Shown in pieces: positions 1 through 13,600 of a DNA stretch of 64,000 nucleotides. The notes under the pieces are model-generated. The model saw nothing but the letters and a program-made list of their open reading frames with translations, did not search any database and had not been told where the DNA came from. Location of the stretch: the NCBI RefSeq assembly GCF_040807025.1, contig NC_090947.1, positions 4,712,001 through 4,776,000 on the forward strand, read 5' to 3'. Within the stretch, counting starts at the first letter, position 1. Every line of letters starts with the position of its first letter. Both the position numbers and the translations under genes were made by a program. Source of the DNA: Struthio camelus (taxonomy: Eukaryota; Chordata; Aves; Struthioniformes; Struthionidae).

Positions 1-3000
1 GGGAAGTTAGCCTGTACTAAAGCGTTCTATACCTGCTTCAGAACACGCTTGCAATAATACTGGGCAAGATAAATCCATCTTAACTGTGCTGCTAGTCTCA
101 TTTCTGTGCTTTTAAAAAGATAAATAACGCAACCACCACGAGTGCAGCCCAAAACTAATTTCAAGAACACTAAAAACAGCATATTGTGGCTATGGCTTTT
201 GTTCATAGCGTGAAAGTAAAAGCACGAATGAGGTGGAAGAGGCAAGAGCCAGGATGAGCAAGCAATGGATCATAATTTTAACTTCATTTCAGTATGTCTC
301 CTCCTCAAAAGACGTTGCTACATTAGCTACCAGTACTTCCCTTGACCTGTTCATATAGTTCACTCTGTGTGCAAGAGCCAGAAATAAGTTAACACAGACC
401 AAAAAAAAGCATAAAAATATCGACTGATAGAGCTCAAAGCGCCTGAGCATACCAGCTAAGCCTCATTAACACCCTTCAAGCTTCCCAAAGGCTCAGAGCT
501 CTCTCTAGGCAAATCTCCAGCTAGGGAAGATTGGCAGCCAGGACCCGGAGATGAGACACTCATACCCCTCAGACAGCTCTGGCAACCAAGCAATGAAGAT
601 AGATAAGCATCCCTTTTTCTACTATCACCGCCTTACTGATATAATTCATTTCCAGACAGCATCCTCTTTCTCCCTTCGGATGGGAACGATCATTCTGGCC
701 CTAATCAACACCTTTTCCTTGCACAGGGTGCCTACAGAAACAGCATCTCGTGTTCTCCATGGGGATGACCCAGATATACCAGCCAGCCAGTCTGGAGGCC
801 TGAACGGTGATCTGCTCTCAGAACACCGTAAGAACAAACGGCAGAGCTGTTTCATCCCTAATGAGCAGAAATAAGCAAAATAGATCATGAATTAGTTAGG
901 GCAGGAACAAGCACCTGCATCTGTCCTCCCAGAGTGGTGCTGCCATAGAGGAGCTGGGCTACGGGGAAGTGCTCAAACGGCACAAACTGCAGTGTTTCTC
1001 TCCCCCACTTGATGCTTCAAGAGGCTTCCTTCGATGAGCTTCTAGATACGCCACAAACGCCATCTGTTCTACACAGGTTTTCAAGATACCTGATGAGTGG
1101 GGAAAACCTGTTTACTTGCGGTGATTATTCTAAAATTGCCAGGATGTTGCTGTATGATACAAGAGTGCCAGGATCCTTATCTAGTATTTGGATTAAAAAA
1201 ACATGCAAAAGCCTCCCTTGCGATACTTCAGAATGATTTTGCACATCAATAAAGAGAGGGGCAAGCTAATTCTGCAAATTCTGCAACACTGCGGATTGCT
1301 GAACATAGCAAGTAAACACTTTCGCTGCGGAACAAACGACAAGGCCAACAGAAGGATAAGTGCTGTATAGTACGAACAGGAGCTTATCAGGCAGGTAACT
1401 TGACTAAAAACAGGGAAGGACTTAAAAAGAGTATTTCCATTTCCTTTATCTTGAGCAAGGAACTGACACAAGCCAAACACATCCCTGGTTGGACGATGAC
1501 TGGAACTGACGACCGCACCTTCACATCTGGCACTTCTATCCCTAAAGAGACCTCACAAGAATGATTTCAAATTATTATATCTGAGTTCCTATGGGAAGGT
1601 TGTGAAATTGCTCTTTCTGGAGGTACAGTAACCAAAACTGCCACTGATAATGACCAGCCAGGTTTTAAGCCCTTAGTTTCCACAGTTATTCTGTGACTTA
1701 ATTCCTGACTGAACAAGGAAAATTTCTTCAAAACCTTTTCTCCTTTAAATACACAGCATCCTAAAGAGACCTCTCAAAAACTTCTACTGAAGCGGGGACT
1801 GCGTGACTCTGACAATTTTAAAACTTTCTGAAACTCAAGTTGACATGATTTACAGCTTAACTGACTAAAAAAAAAAAATTACTGGAACAGGGACATCAGT
1901 CCCAAGAAAAACCCGCTTTAAAGATCTCAGATGAACACATTTATCAGCATGAACCTTCAGTTCCAATAAAACGCTTTTGTCTTCCTTTTCTCAGCAGAAA
2001 GCATCACTGAAGGTAAGTTTGAGGTAAGAGGCTGTAAATCCACTTCGGAACCCCTCCACTGGCGGAGACACTTTCTAGGGCTTCTTCTCTTCCTGCAGCT
2101 GCTCACCTCCCTGTTCAGTCTCGTCTTTCTCCACCTTCCTGAACTAGCACCGCCAACGTAGCATGACAACGTTATTCTAAAAGCTTACGCAGATGAAACC
2201 AAATCAATAAGAAAAAAAAAAAATCAGAAACACGTGTAACACTTTTTCAAGCAAGTAGTCACCTGCAATATTTAGTAAGCGTGTCTGTTCTACGTACCTT
2301 GATGTTTTTCACCCACATATGTACGCAATGGAGACAGTACCCACAAGTACAGTCCAGATGTAATTTGAATAACCGCAACCCACCAAACACAGAAACAATG
2401 CTTCTCCTACCCAAAGCAATTATATCTGATGCAAGTCTAATCATTTGCTATGTTTCAACCCTGGCATGATTATCTACGCAAACGGATATGACACCATAAA
2501 GGTATGTTTAGTAAAAGAAAGTTGGAAAACATACTAATCGGGATTTTTTCTGCTTCAACAAAAAAAAAAAAACATTTGAAGCTATTTTTATATAAAGACT
2601 CTTCTAGAAGAAGATTGCAGACACTATATATATAGACAGCATTCTCCATTATAATAGGCATAAAGCAATCTAGGTTATTTTAGTTTTCTATCTAAATTGT
2701 TAGACACTTTAAAGGTGCATCTGACAATCAAATAAAGCTGAGGTTTCAGAGTAGATTCTGAAGAAATGACTTCACTTCATGAAGCAGAATTATGATTTCA
2801 AACACCAGGTTCACCTGTCAGAATTAAAATCGTTTTAAGCCTAGACACACAAATATCCTCAGGAACGCGAGGAGGCTTTATTTAGCTTCTGAAGATGCAG
2901 CACTATAGTCAGAGCTTAAATTTTTACCTATGTTTTGCTGCCTAGTATGTCCTGTTGCTTGGTTCCACACAGCTCCCTTATTCATTCCTTTACTTAGGCT

Positions 3001-4553
3001 TTTTGACTCAAAGCATCCAAGCTTTCTCCACTAAGTCACAAGGACTTCGGTAGAATTTAAACTGTAAAATAAGTGATCCTTAAATCAGTGTCCCTACTGT
3101 CAAATGAAAAGTTCAACTGGGTAAAATGCAATAGTTCTAGGAGGCACTCTAAAACAGCGCAGGTCTGGACAGATAGCAAACTTGCCAAGAGTAGCAATAC
3201 TTATCTGCTGAAACAGCCTTCCCGTATCACTGGCACACAAATCCCAACAGTGGTGGACAAGCATACTCTTTCAAGAAATGTTAGCAAGAAAGTCTCAGGT
3301 GTCTTGTGTTTTCTAAGTTTTTCCACAGCTTAAAATCTTCAAATCTCCAAAGTCAGATTTTAAAGTCTATGGTCACCAGCCCTCGCTGACTTTACTCCTG
3401 CTGCAGTCTGACAGCTATAGCACATCAGGTAGGTGCTACAGCCTTCCTAGTCTGGTTTCTGCTATACATTGATTATTAGCTTGTCAGAAGGATGGACAAG
3501 GGTATTACAGCTAAAAGCACTGATAATAGCTTTGTCCCTTTTATCAGCTCATGAGCCTAACCTAACCTATAAGGTGTGGCAGACTTCCATATGAAAACCT
3601 CATTTTTTTCCATATGTGTTTCCATAGTGTTATGTTTTTGCATAACACTAAAATGACTTTCTTCATCTAGAAGAGTTAAGAAAAAGTTGTTTTTAAGAAA
3701 ACATTGATCTGCTACAGATGGCGGGGACCGTTCTGGATTTTCGGAACGGTTTTCCAGCTTGCTATTTTTCACTGCTTATGCTTCATTTAGTTTTCCTTTC
3801 ACGTCCCATCAACGTGAAAAAAAATGACAGCCATGCTTTCCACTTCTGTTTATGTTTCGTTTCTGGCCAATTTCACCATCAGGTACTCATGATGAAACAC
3901 TCAAATTACAGGGTTTCAAAAACTGACTTTAAAGAAGAAACATTTACTATCAAGCAAAAAAGTGCAGTGATATAAATCTGTTACTTCAGCAAAAGCGAGC
4001 TTTTGGGCTTCATACTTTCACTTAAGCACCCCCACCCCCCTTTAAAGGAAAAGTGTATTTCTCATGTTTTGTTATAACCAACACATGTGTCTTGTAGCAG
4101 ATATTAAGTGCTGAAAATAAACAAAGGCGAATATAAAGTCATTATTGTCAAAGTTCAAGGCATTTTTTTTCCTTTGGGAAACATAAATGGTTTCCAAGTA
4201 CTTAACACATTTAGGCATTAAACAAGTAAAGCTTTAAGCCACCTCACTGAGAATTATTCACCTGGGAAGGGGGGGAGAAAAAGACCGACCAACTTTGGTC
4301 TGGATTGGAGTTCATGCTTTCACCCTAGATAAAATAAAACGTTAAGTCCAAATCGGAAGAACGGGTTTCTCTGCAGTCCCCAATCCACAGCAGGAACCAT
4401 GCTGTCAGTGGATTGTCTGCATTCAAGGGTCGCGTGCCCATCTGACTTGCAGAGTCTGTTGAGATGCTAAACAAGGCTGACGAGAAAATTACACACAGTG
4501 TTTTATCACACACAGAAAAACCTCTGAAGTGAAAAACAGAAAGCTGTTGCTAC
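1..4553 (-). other. UBE2F: UBE2F intron 6, partial
   Basis: AT-rich intronic sequence with no supported gene. I looked on the minus strand for the next UBE2F exon (SLLREHSIDGTGWAP and later) and did not see it. Short A-runs (1868-1877, 2213-2223, 2560-2571) are the only simple-sequence features. Open frames here are short and unrecognised. Confidence 0.6.
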
Positions 4554-4624
4554 CTTAAGCAGATTTCTCCCGTCTCCGTAATGTTCGGATGCCAGATTCT
4601 TGTCAAGCATTTTACCTTTGGAGG
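4554..4624 (-). CDS. UBE2F: UBE2F exon 6 (catalytic cysteine exon)
   Basis: Acceptor CCTGGCAG precedes 4624 and donor CTTAAG|GTAGCAAC follows 4554. It encodes [14 protein letters not shown] and then ITETGEICL plus two bases. The TGC near its end is codon 116, the thioester-forming cysteine; the HPN motif is intact. One conservative change from human (K to R before IWHPN) is visible. Confidence 0.95.
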
Positions 4625-7600
4625 CTGCCAGGACAGAAAACAAGTGATAATGTTATCCTTTAAAATAAAACCAAAGCATGGATACAAGTTACAGAACTGA
4701 AAAGCCAGACATATTTGACAGTCACAGCCTAGGCTGGAATGTTAAAGGATTTGATAATATAACTTATATGAGCTGCACCAGCCTTCTCCGTGCTTTTAGC
4801 TTCTCTCAGCTCTATACAAAAGCTGGGCTGGTATTCAGCTGGTTCTTAGGAGAAAAAAAAAAAAAAAAAAAACCACCACACAATTTTAAAGAAAGCCAGA
4901 TCACTGACAGAGCTTCTATTTACTCTCCTCGCCTGTCTCCTTCAGGGAGAAAAAGCTCCACATGTTATTCAGTTTCTTAACATTTAATCAGCAAGACAAC
5001 AATTTAACTCATAACACAGCTACATGTTTTCTTTTTCCAGGGCCCAGACAAGTTTTGGGTGTTTGCTAAAAACAGCAGAGCATCTATCAGTAAGAACTAC
5101 ATCGAAAGAGCACTTTATTTTGAATAAAGACCCTCCTATTCAGAAGCACTCAGAGAAGTATCAAGAGCACCACTCACACCCCGACTTAACACACTAGTGT
5201 AAAAACCGAGCTTATTTTAAGGCAAGGTCATCAGGATTCTAAACTCCACAGTGGGTTTTGACATGCAGATTCTTAAAGAAAACCCTCTCATTTGCTCTGG
5301 TTTTGCAAAGTAAATAAAGAATGGGTCATTAAAATTCTAGTAGCTTAGCAACAGCCCATTATGCCATCCCTGTTCTTCAAATTACAATTTGCAGCTCTCA
5401 GTCAAGCAGGCGATTTCTTACAGCAGGTAACCTGGTATACATCAACACAGGCCAGTACCTTCCACAGCTTCAATTAAATCACACATTAGAGTTGCAGAGC
5501 TACTTTTCTCCACCGCCTCCCATCAAGCCTTCAGTCAAGAGACAAAATAGCTTCATTCGCACAGTGGCACGCAGTGTTTTTTGGCTCGTTTCTCTGCTCT
5601 CCAATTGCCAGCATCTTAGTACAATATTTAAATACATATTACAAATTCAGCCCAGCTCCCCAGAGACAAGAAGAGGAAATATTTGTGGTGTTAAGCTACC
5701 AATACCATACCTGTATGGCAATAAAAAAGTGAAGTAATGATAAAAAAGAAACCCCTATTATTACAACACATCTAAAATTCGTAATTCAGACACTAACTTT
5801 TGTCTACACACGTTTCATGGCTGTCCAATGACTGCTCAAACCTTAGTCATCATGGGACACCGACTGCCCAAGAGCTGGGCCACATTATTATTGCAAATTA
5901 AGTGGCATGTAGAAAACAGCAACAAACTTATTTATAAAGTCCATAAGCGTTCCCCTTTGAAGTTCGATAATAGCACAATCTTTCCTGAATTAACGCCTTC
6001 GCACTGTTTTGAAAGATTATGTCTAGTTCTCAAGAAAAAAAAAAAAAAAGTCAGGGACAGAGTGGTATTTCTTCCATGCCTGTAGCTCAAGATAAAAAGA
6101 GAAGTTCTAACGTATGTGCCTTCAGACAGGGAACGCAGCGACGAGTAGAGAAAGGTAAGCTTCTTCACGAACTAAGTCTTTTCAACCCCCCCCCCCCCCC
6201 CAAAGTCCTAAAAGTCATTTTTAAGGCTAAACAGTAAACAAGTAACTCGTTCCTCCATTTTTAGTAATGTAGAAACAAAAGAACTCATTTATCCTTTTCA
6301 TTAAGAACCAAAGCGTTTCTCACCTTCAGAATTCAGAAACAAAAATCACTCCGGGCCGTAAAACAAAAGTTTTCTCTCTGTTGGAGAACTGAAGGGCTAT
6401 CAGAAATTCTGTCTTCTCATGAGACTTCCCTTTCTCAGAGCTCAACCAGCTTTGAGCCTTCCTTACACCACCAAATCCGCACAAGATTTCCTTGAAACGA
6501 CTGTTTCACTTGAACACCTCAGACCATCTCCCAGGCATAGGCATGATTTATTTCATTGTTCATACACTCAGCCCCGGCGTCAGATACTGGAAGATGCACA
6601 GGCAGCTGAACCTGAGATTCGGGGATCACAACAATGGAAAAACCAGTTTTCTTCTCCAGGTCTAAGTAGCCACTTACCTTTTAAGATCTCTAATTAGTTG
6701 TGATAACAGAAACTGGCTTTACTTCTGTTCTCAGTATACTTCAACAACCTGTTTTCTGTTCACAAGTGCCGAAACCCACCATCAATGGTATAAGGGAATA
6801 TCGCAAGCATTCGAAAACTACGCGTGTACTAACTTCAGATTTGGTAGAAGTTTTACAGAACAAGCTCCAGATCAAATTTGTCCCTTTTTAAAAAAAAAAA
6901 CAAACGTGACTAATAATCTCTCCCTTCTGTTATTCTCTTTCTTCAAGAGTAGGGCTGCACAAAACGAGTTGTCTAAAGACCAGAGAGCATGCAGGTTCAC
7001 GGAATATTAATTATTTTATTCCAAATGCCACATGCGCACTCTTACTCAATGGCATAGCATTCTGCTTTGAAAAGGGACCTTGAATTTGCCATGGGTAACT
7101 GTATACAAGGTATCAACTGTCCAGGGTAACTGATGTGCTCTAAGTCCACTCACTAGGAGATATACAGAGAAGGGTCACAAAAAATCTCAAACTTCAGTCT
7201 CTGCTTTCTTCAAGGTCATGTGAGAATCACTCACCATATGAGACTGGATATGAAAAGCCAATCAATAAATGAAGTTAATTAAGTTCATCAGCTTGGAAAG
7301 TCTAATAACTTTCGGGCTACAAATGTACTAGTAGGTGTATGTTTAGTCTTTCCTATAGCTTGCTTTTCCTTTTTTTAAAAGGACTTCACAAGAAGCTTTT
7401 TCCTGTAGAAATAATGAGGTTCCAAGTAGAAATTTGAGATCTATAATGTTATTTCAAACGTTTTGCCTAGAGTCTAGATGGTCAGCCCAAAGCATTCTTG
7501 TAAACTGCACTGCAACGATGACTCCAGTTTTTTCTTTCCAGTTTTCTTCTTGAAAACTGAATTCTCCGAAAGAGGCGTTATTAGGGATAGCAATTAGAGA

Positions 7601-10600
7601 CCAAACTACAACCTAGTCCTACAATACTGATGTATTTCTTGTCAGTCCCTCTCCTTTACCAATCCCTGAAGAGCTCTGAGACAGGCTGAAACTGAGCACC
7701 CAGAGCTTAGCACACAGCCCTGAGAAATGAGTTAAGGGGGGGGGGAAAAAAAGGAAAAAAAAAAAAAGGGGGGGGGGGGGGGAAGAGCCACGCTGCCCTG
7801 TGCTTTAACTGGAATATGATCAATACTGCATTATACAGCTCAACAAGTGGAAGAGGAGTAGCCTTATAGTAGGAGTGGACCTTAAAACACATGCAAGAAT
7901 TGCACAAGGAATGGTGTCCGAAAGTTAAGTTTTATGTCAATGTTGAACCACGTCAGTACTAACAGAATCAGGTTAAGCAACAGGTTCCTAATCTTGTAAC
8001 ACCCGCGGTTTCAGCTGCAGCTGAAAGCAGAGAAAAAGCTATTTCTTCATCAAGAAAGCTCACTGACCAGTGCATTTTTTTTTTTACATTTGCTCCCATT
8101 TGCCACTGACCCCTGTTTCAGGGCAGCTGATCAACCAAGAGAGGTGCTTGGGGAACAGATGCTGCAGAGACAGAGGTCAAACTGCAGCACTTGATGCTAA
8201 GGGCATTTGTTACAAATGCTGTTGTTTTGCTTGCTCTTTCACAGTTCCTCTTACGTCTGTATGGACAGCAACACTACCAGCAATTTTTGCAAGCACAAAC
8301 ATTAGCAAGGGCGATGGGACTTCCTCAACCTTCTCCGGACCAGCTTCAAATCCCACTCCCAGTGGTTCCAGCACCACAGTTTCATATACATACGGATATG
8401 CAATCAGGGAACAACTATCATAAGAACCAAGAGAGAAAAAGAAAAAAGAAAATTTTCAAACCAGCTTAGAGAAAGGACTAAATTAAGTGTTGATCTTCTA
8501 AAGATTTCTAATGCCATAAAAAAATTCATAGTTAAACATCCTTACTTTTATCATCCTACTATCTTTTCACATGAAGGAGTTCTCACTTTAGGGGGAAAAC
8601 ACCTCTCAAGATGAAAACATTAGTTTTCCTCTTTTTGTATCCAGAAAGGAGACAGTCCTCTCATGGGAAGAATTACACAGAGTCCAGGAGATACCAAAAG
8701 CTGCAGCCTGCTCATTCCATGTCATGCCTTTAAAATGGTGCTATAAATACCAAGAAAATCTTGGCTGTGAAGAGAAATCAAAGGAATTGAAAGAGTTCAG
8801 ATGCAAACAGAGGATTCTGCATACACGATGCCAGGTTTTCCTAAGGTTTCCAAAAGACAGCCAGCCTGCTCTGTCCCCAGCACAGAGCACTGCACTAATG
8901 GTTCTTCATTAGAGGCTTTCTCAAAAACTGAACAGTGGAAAAAAAGGGTTGAATTCAGCTCAGTTTCCTACCCATCTATATCCGAGCCCCAGAAAAACTC
9001 TGTCACGAGAAAATTTCAGAAGCTCCTGAGAACCAGAGGCTCACAGAGGAACGGACTTGAGATGCCCAAGTTCCTTTCTGAAGACATTTTTGGGGCACGT
9101 ACGGGAGGAAACCCTCCTTTCAGGATGTTTTTTATTTCAACTGTCCCTAGAAAGCAGTGGCCTTTTCATTTGGGATTGCACACATACGCTTGTGTCCTTG
9201 GGAGCGCAGCCAACTCTGCTTCCTCCATTAGGACTGCAGGAAGCATCACCCGACTGTTCACCGGGATGCCACAGAGGAAGGACAAACAGAATTCCTCATT
9301 CTGGCTCCATTTCCAAAACGCAAGCGTAAAGAGTGAGCAGTAACTTCAATATCGAAGTTCTTTGTAGCAGATTCCCACTAACACCTGAATGGGAAAAAAA
9401 GATAACAGCGAGCCTGGGTCTCCCTTCATCAGGCAGACAGAAAAGAGATTTAAAATGCTAGAGAGCAAGGAAATATTAAAATACAAAGCCCACAGGAGAG
9501 TGCTCATTAGCGTATCAGCTGAACCAACCCACGACGACTGCCGAGGCATGCAACTTCTCGGGTGCTGCCTTCACAGAGCAGTGGTGCAGGAGAAGACTGC
9601 TTATGGGCCACGAGTAGCATCAGGTCCGTTTCCTCTGACTGTGCCGAACCAAACAACAACCAACATGGACATTTGCTCAATTAGAGCATTAAATTAGCAA
9701 CAGTGAAAGAGCAATCACTGGCACTTAGCCAACAGGACAATGCACAACTCTAGCACGTGGAAGAGTTCCCCTCTCTGGGGGACACTCGGCTTTAGAAAGA
9801 GTCCCTGGGTGAGCTCTTACTGCAGTAACTCACCGCTCTTCTCCTCAGCCTTCCTGGAAGCCACAAAGCAAAATGCAGCCTCTATCAAACTGCAAGGGGG
9901 GGGGGGGGTGATACAATTCAATTACTAATAGCACTGTAGCGCAAACGTATCTGAACCATCCTTGCATGTCCAAGAAGTGATCAAAAATAAAAATCCTTCC
10001 CTTTTCTCAAGCTCAGCCACTTTCTAAAATTATCCACCTCTCCAACAGCTTAAGTAGGTTTAGCTAGTTATGAACTTACTGGAAGAACCCTTACAGTATT
10101 TTATTGCCTTACAGATAATTCTAATAAACATTTCCAATACTCAAGTACAGCATCTCGATGATTTAGACACCTCTGATTAAACTCTTGCTGTGTGCTCTGT
10201 GAACAAGCAAGCAGCAGCACTTCGGAGCAGGGCTCATCCCAAAGCATCCATGCTGCAAAGCATCTCTCGTACGTTTTAGGATCCTGAACGTTGGCACGAA
10301 GGAATTTTATCGCCTAGGTGCCAAAAGTCATGGTATAGCATAACCAGTCATACATAAAGGACGAGGATAAGTTACTTCCCTATATTCACAGATCCACTAC
10401 TTGCCAAGAAAACAGCTCAGCCTCCAGTGACTTGCTTCCTGGGCAGAAAAGTATGCCAGCACTGCAGTTCACAATATAAAAATCTTCCAAGTTTTTCCTC
10501 TTTAATTATGTATTGGATCCCCTTTCACTATGCCACCACTCCACACCTCTTTCTCTTTCTAGTGCAAAAGCTGAATGCTTGCTTAGGATCAATGAAGGGA

Positions 10601-13600
10601 AAAAAGACTAATTCCTCAGAGGAGCAATGAACACACAGAATTTTGGCAGCAGCATACTGCAGAAGTTAAAGGATGCTGTTACAGAAATTGCACTATAAAT
10701 TATGCATTTTGTAGCTTTAAAAACAGATGTTCTTTTTTTCTGCAGGCTAAAGAAATTAGATAGAAAATGGACGCAGGCTCTGAGGCAAAGCTATAACGAC
10801 TTGCCAGTCTCATCTGGTATTTTTTACTCCCTAATAATAAGCATCTTCGGCACTACCGCAAGGAGCTCGATGCAGATGTATGACATCCTGACGTCGCTTA
10901 GGGGTTGAAAGAGTGCAGGCAACTCTGAAGTGCTCTTTTAAAGACATTGCCACTATCGATTTCAGTCAGATTCTGCCTGACAGAAAACAAACCACGGCCT
11001 CCGCATAACTGCCCCAATATTGGTGAATATACGTGTTTTCATTAATAACCTGACCATACTTCAACATTCAACCTGCTGGTTTTTTTTTTCTTTTTAAATG
11101 TGCAAAGGCGCATCTGTGTTGAGATGCTTAGAATTTAGAAATCCCTAATTAACATTTGCTGCAGATTTTCTGTTGACATGGAGCACCGAACCATAACAAA
11201 TCAGAAGAAGCTTTAATTACCACAATTTAGAATTAAAATAAAATAAAAATCAATGTGCAGTTCTCCTGTCAACGCGCAGCAAGTACCTCCCCACACCAAC
11301 GCTATTTAGGCAAACACTATAAGCAGAAGATTTAAGAAATTAAGATGAGTATGTATTGCGTATTCTTCCCTTCTGCCTTAATTATCACCCAGCATTGCCC
11401 CAGAGCTATTAAGCTGCTGCTACTACTGAAGGTCACTAAAAATTAGACAGTTGAGAGCATGAGAGGGTTTCCTCCTTTATCATGAATGTTATATTTCTCA
11501 GGTATGTGATGGCTCAATTTATTCAAGTTAGAACAAGGATGCGGTCATTTTAAATCACCAACTTTGTATTTACAGCCTGTGCATAATCACACACAAAAGC
11601 TAGTAAATTTGACCTATACCACCAAGTGAAAAGTATTTGGTGAGGTTAAGGGCAACTTAAAACAAACTTAAAAAAAAAGAAACCCCACCACATCTAGCTG
11701 CAAAAGCTTTAGCTAGAACACCTACATACACTAATAGAAGTATAACAATAAAGATAGCTATGATCCTAAGCATTGTTTTGAAGGAGAAAAAAAGAAAGAA
11801 TAAAGAAAAGAACACCACAGACACACCAAGCTGTAGGAGACTGTCCCACTGACTGGGCAGATCATTAGGAGATTCAATACGACCCTTCCTTTCTGACCAA
11901 TTTAATAAATCCCTGAACCGTGGGAGCATGAGATCTTCAAGCAACGTTACTTTTCTCTTTTTACCAATTCCCAAACAAAAGAATCGAGTAGGACTGATGG
12001 AATTGTGAAGCGAGTGGGATGGTCCCTTGTGGGGGGACTGATCAAAACCTCTTCCCTGAAGCCATGCAAAACAAAAAAAATTTCTACCAGTAACTCAGAG
12101 TTCACCAGAAAATATTGCTAAATGTTGCCTGCTTTCTCCGACCAGTATTATTATGAAGGGAAAGCATTATTATTGGAAAAGGAGCAGGAAAATTCATAGG
12201 TGTTTCAGAATTGCTGCAGTCTGCCATGGGGGGGGGGGGGGGACTTTTTTTTTTTAAATAAAGAAACATGGTGCATATTCCATATTCCAATAGACTATAA
12301 ATAAGGGAATATTAGAAAACTTATGAAGGCATCTTCTGGAATGCAAATCCAACTTCACCACTTTCAGAAACATAACCTTTCTACTCCGCTAGCAGTGTTA
12401 ATGCTCTGTTCTCCAAACTCAGTCTGGGAATTCAAGCTATTAAAATTCCAAAAGTTTGCACTCCTTTGTGTGCGTGTATATATGTGTGTGTGTGTATGTA
12501 TATATATATATATGTATATATAGTCACGTCAATAATGCTGTGACTGCAACTACTACATACATACGATGCCGTATTTAGGCTTGACACATCTAAACACAGA
12601 GATCAAAGGTCTTCTCAGACATGTTGCTCTAGTATCCTCCCCTACACATTCTTCAGTCCCTCTAAAACAAGGGCTCTGAACTATCAGTGCCAAGAGTAAG
12701 AAAATAAAACACAAGGATGGAAAAAATGTTACAAGAGATTACCAAAAAAAATATTCAAACTAAACCAAAACAAAGCTTCATACTTCCCACGGTTCATACA
12801 TCTAAACACTAATACTGCAACTTCAATGCTCAAATGAGTTTCCTTGCATACCAAATTACCAGAATACAGACTGGCAGCAGTAGTTCATGAGAATCAGACT
12901 TTTGCCTCAGCTCTTTCCCACTTCTGGGGTCAATCTTGCTCTTTTGACAGTTAAGACTCCAAAAACAAAGTCTGAAGTTATTTTTACTGCAGGTGCACCT
13001 TCCCCTTTCTTGTTAGGATCTGCATTTTTAGTAGAACGAAATCATGAAATACCAAAATTTTTCATGTTTGAAAGGGCAAGTTGTCTGAAGTTTTCTATTT
13101 ATCTATAGTAAGATATGGCAATCATTTGGAGGTCCTCTGAATAACTGTTTGCTGAGTATCTGTTGAAATAGCTGTTTAAGATACTCAATTAAACAGCCCG
13201 AGAGGGAACAAGCAGAACTGGTGGAGTGAGCAGGAGGCGGCCACTTGTACTATCTGTGCTTTACTCTGTGCGTCCTCTACTGCTTGTTCTGAAAAGGGCA
13301 CCGAAGTCCAATATCAGAACTACTAGCACAAGTTTGAAGGCCCCAGAAAAACAAGTGCATTTTCTTCCTTTCTATTTACCTATTTTGTTCTGTTACAGAT
13401 ATACCATTTCTGTGAGAATAATCTTTCAGTGCAGGTCTCAAGGATAATTAACAAGGGAGAACAGATGAGAGCGGGACCTCAGTCAAAAGGGAGATCCCGA
13501 GACGTGACTGGTTTGTACTTCTAAGCAGCCTCCCCCAGGGGGTTGGCAAATCCATTGTGTTTTTTCCTCCCCTTTTTCTTTCTTTTCATTTCTTTCTTCT

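Noticed and set aside
3555-3568. cctaacctaacct, telomere-like
   Set aside because: Only about two units and not the exact vertebrate hexamer array; chance occurrence.
1-4553. Search for the remaining UBE2F exons (SLLREH to the C-terminus)
   Set aside because: None seen on the minus strand; the gene probably continues left of the window rather than being truncated.
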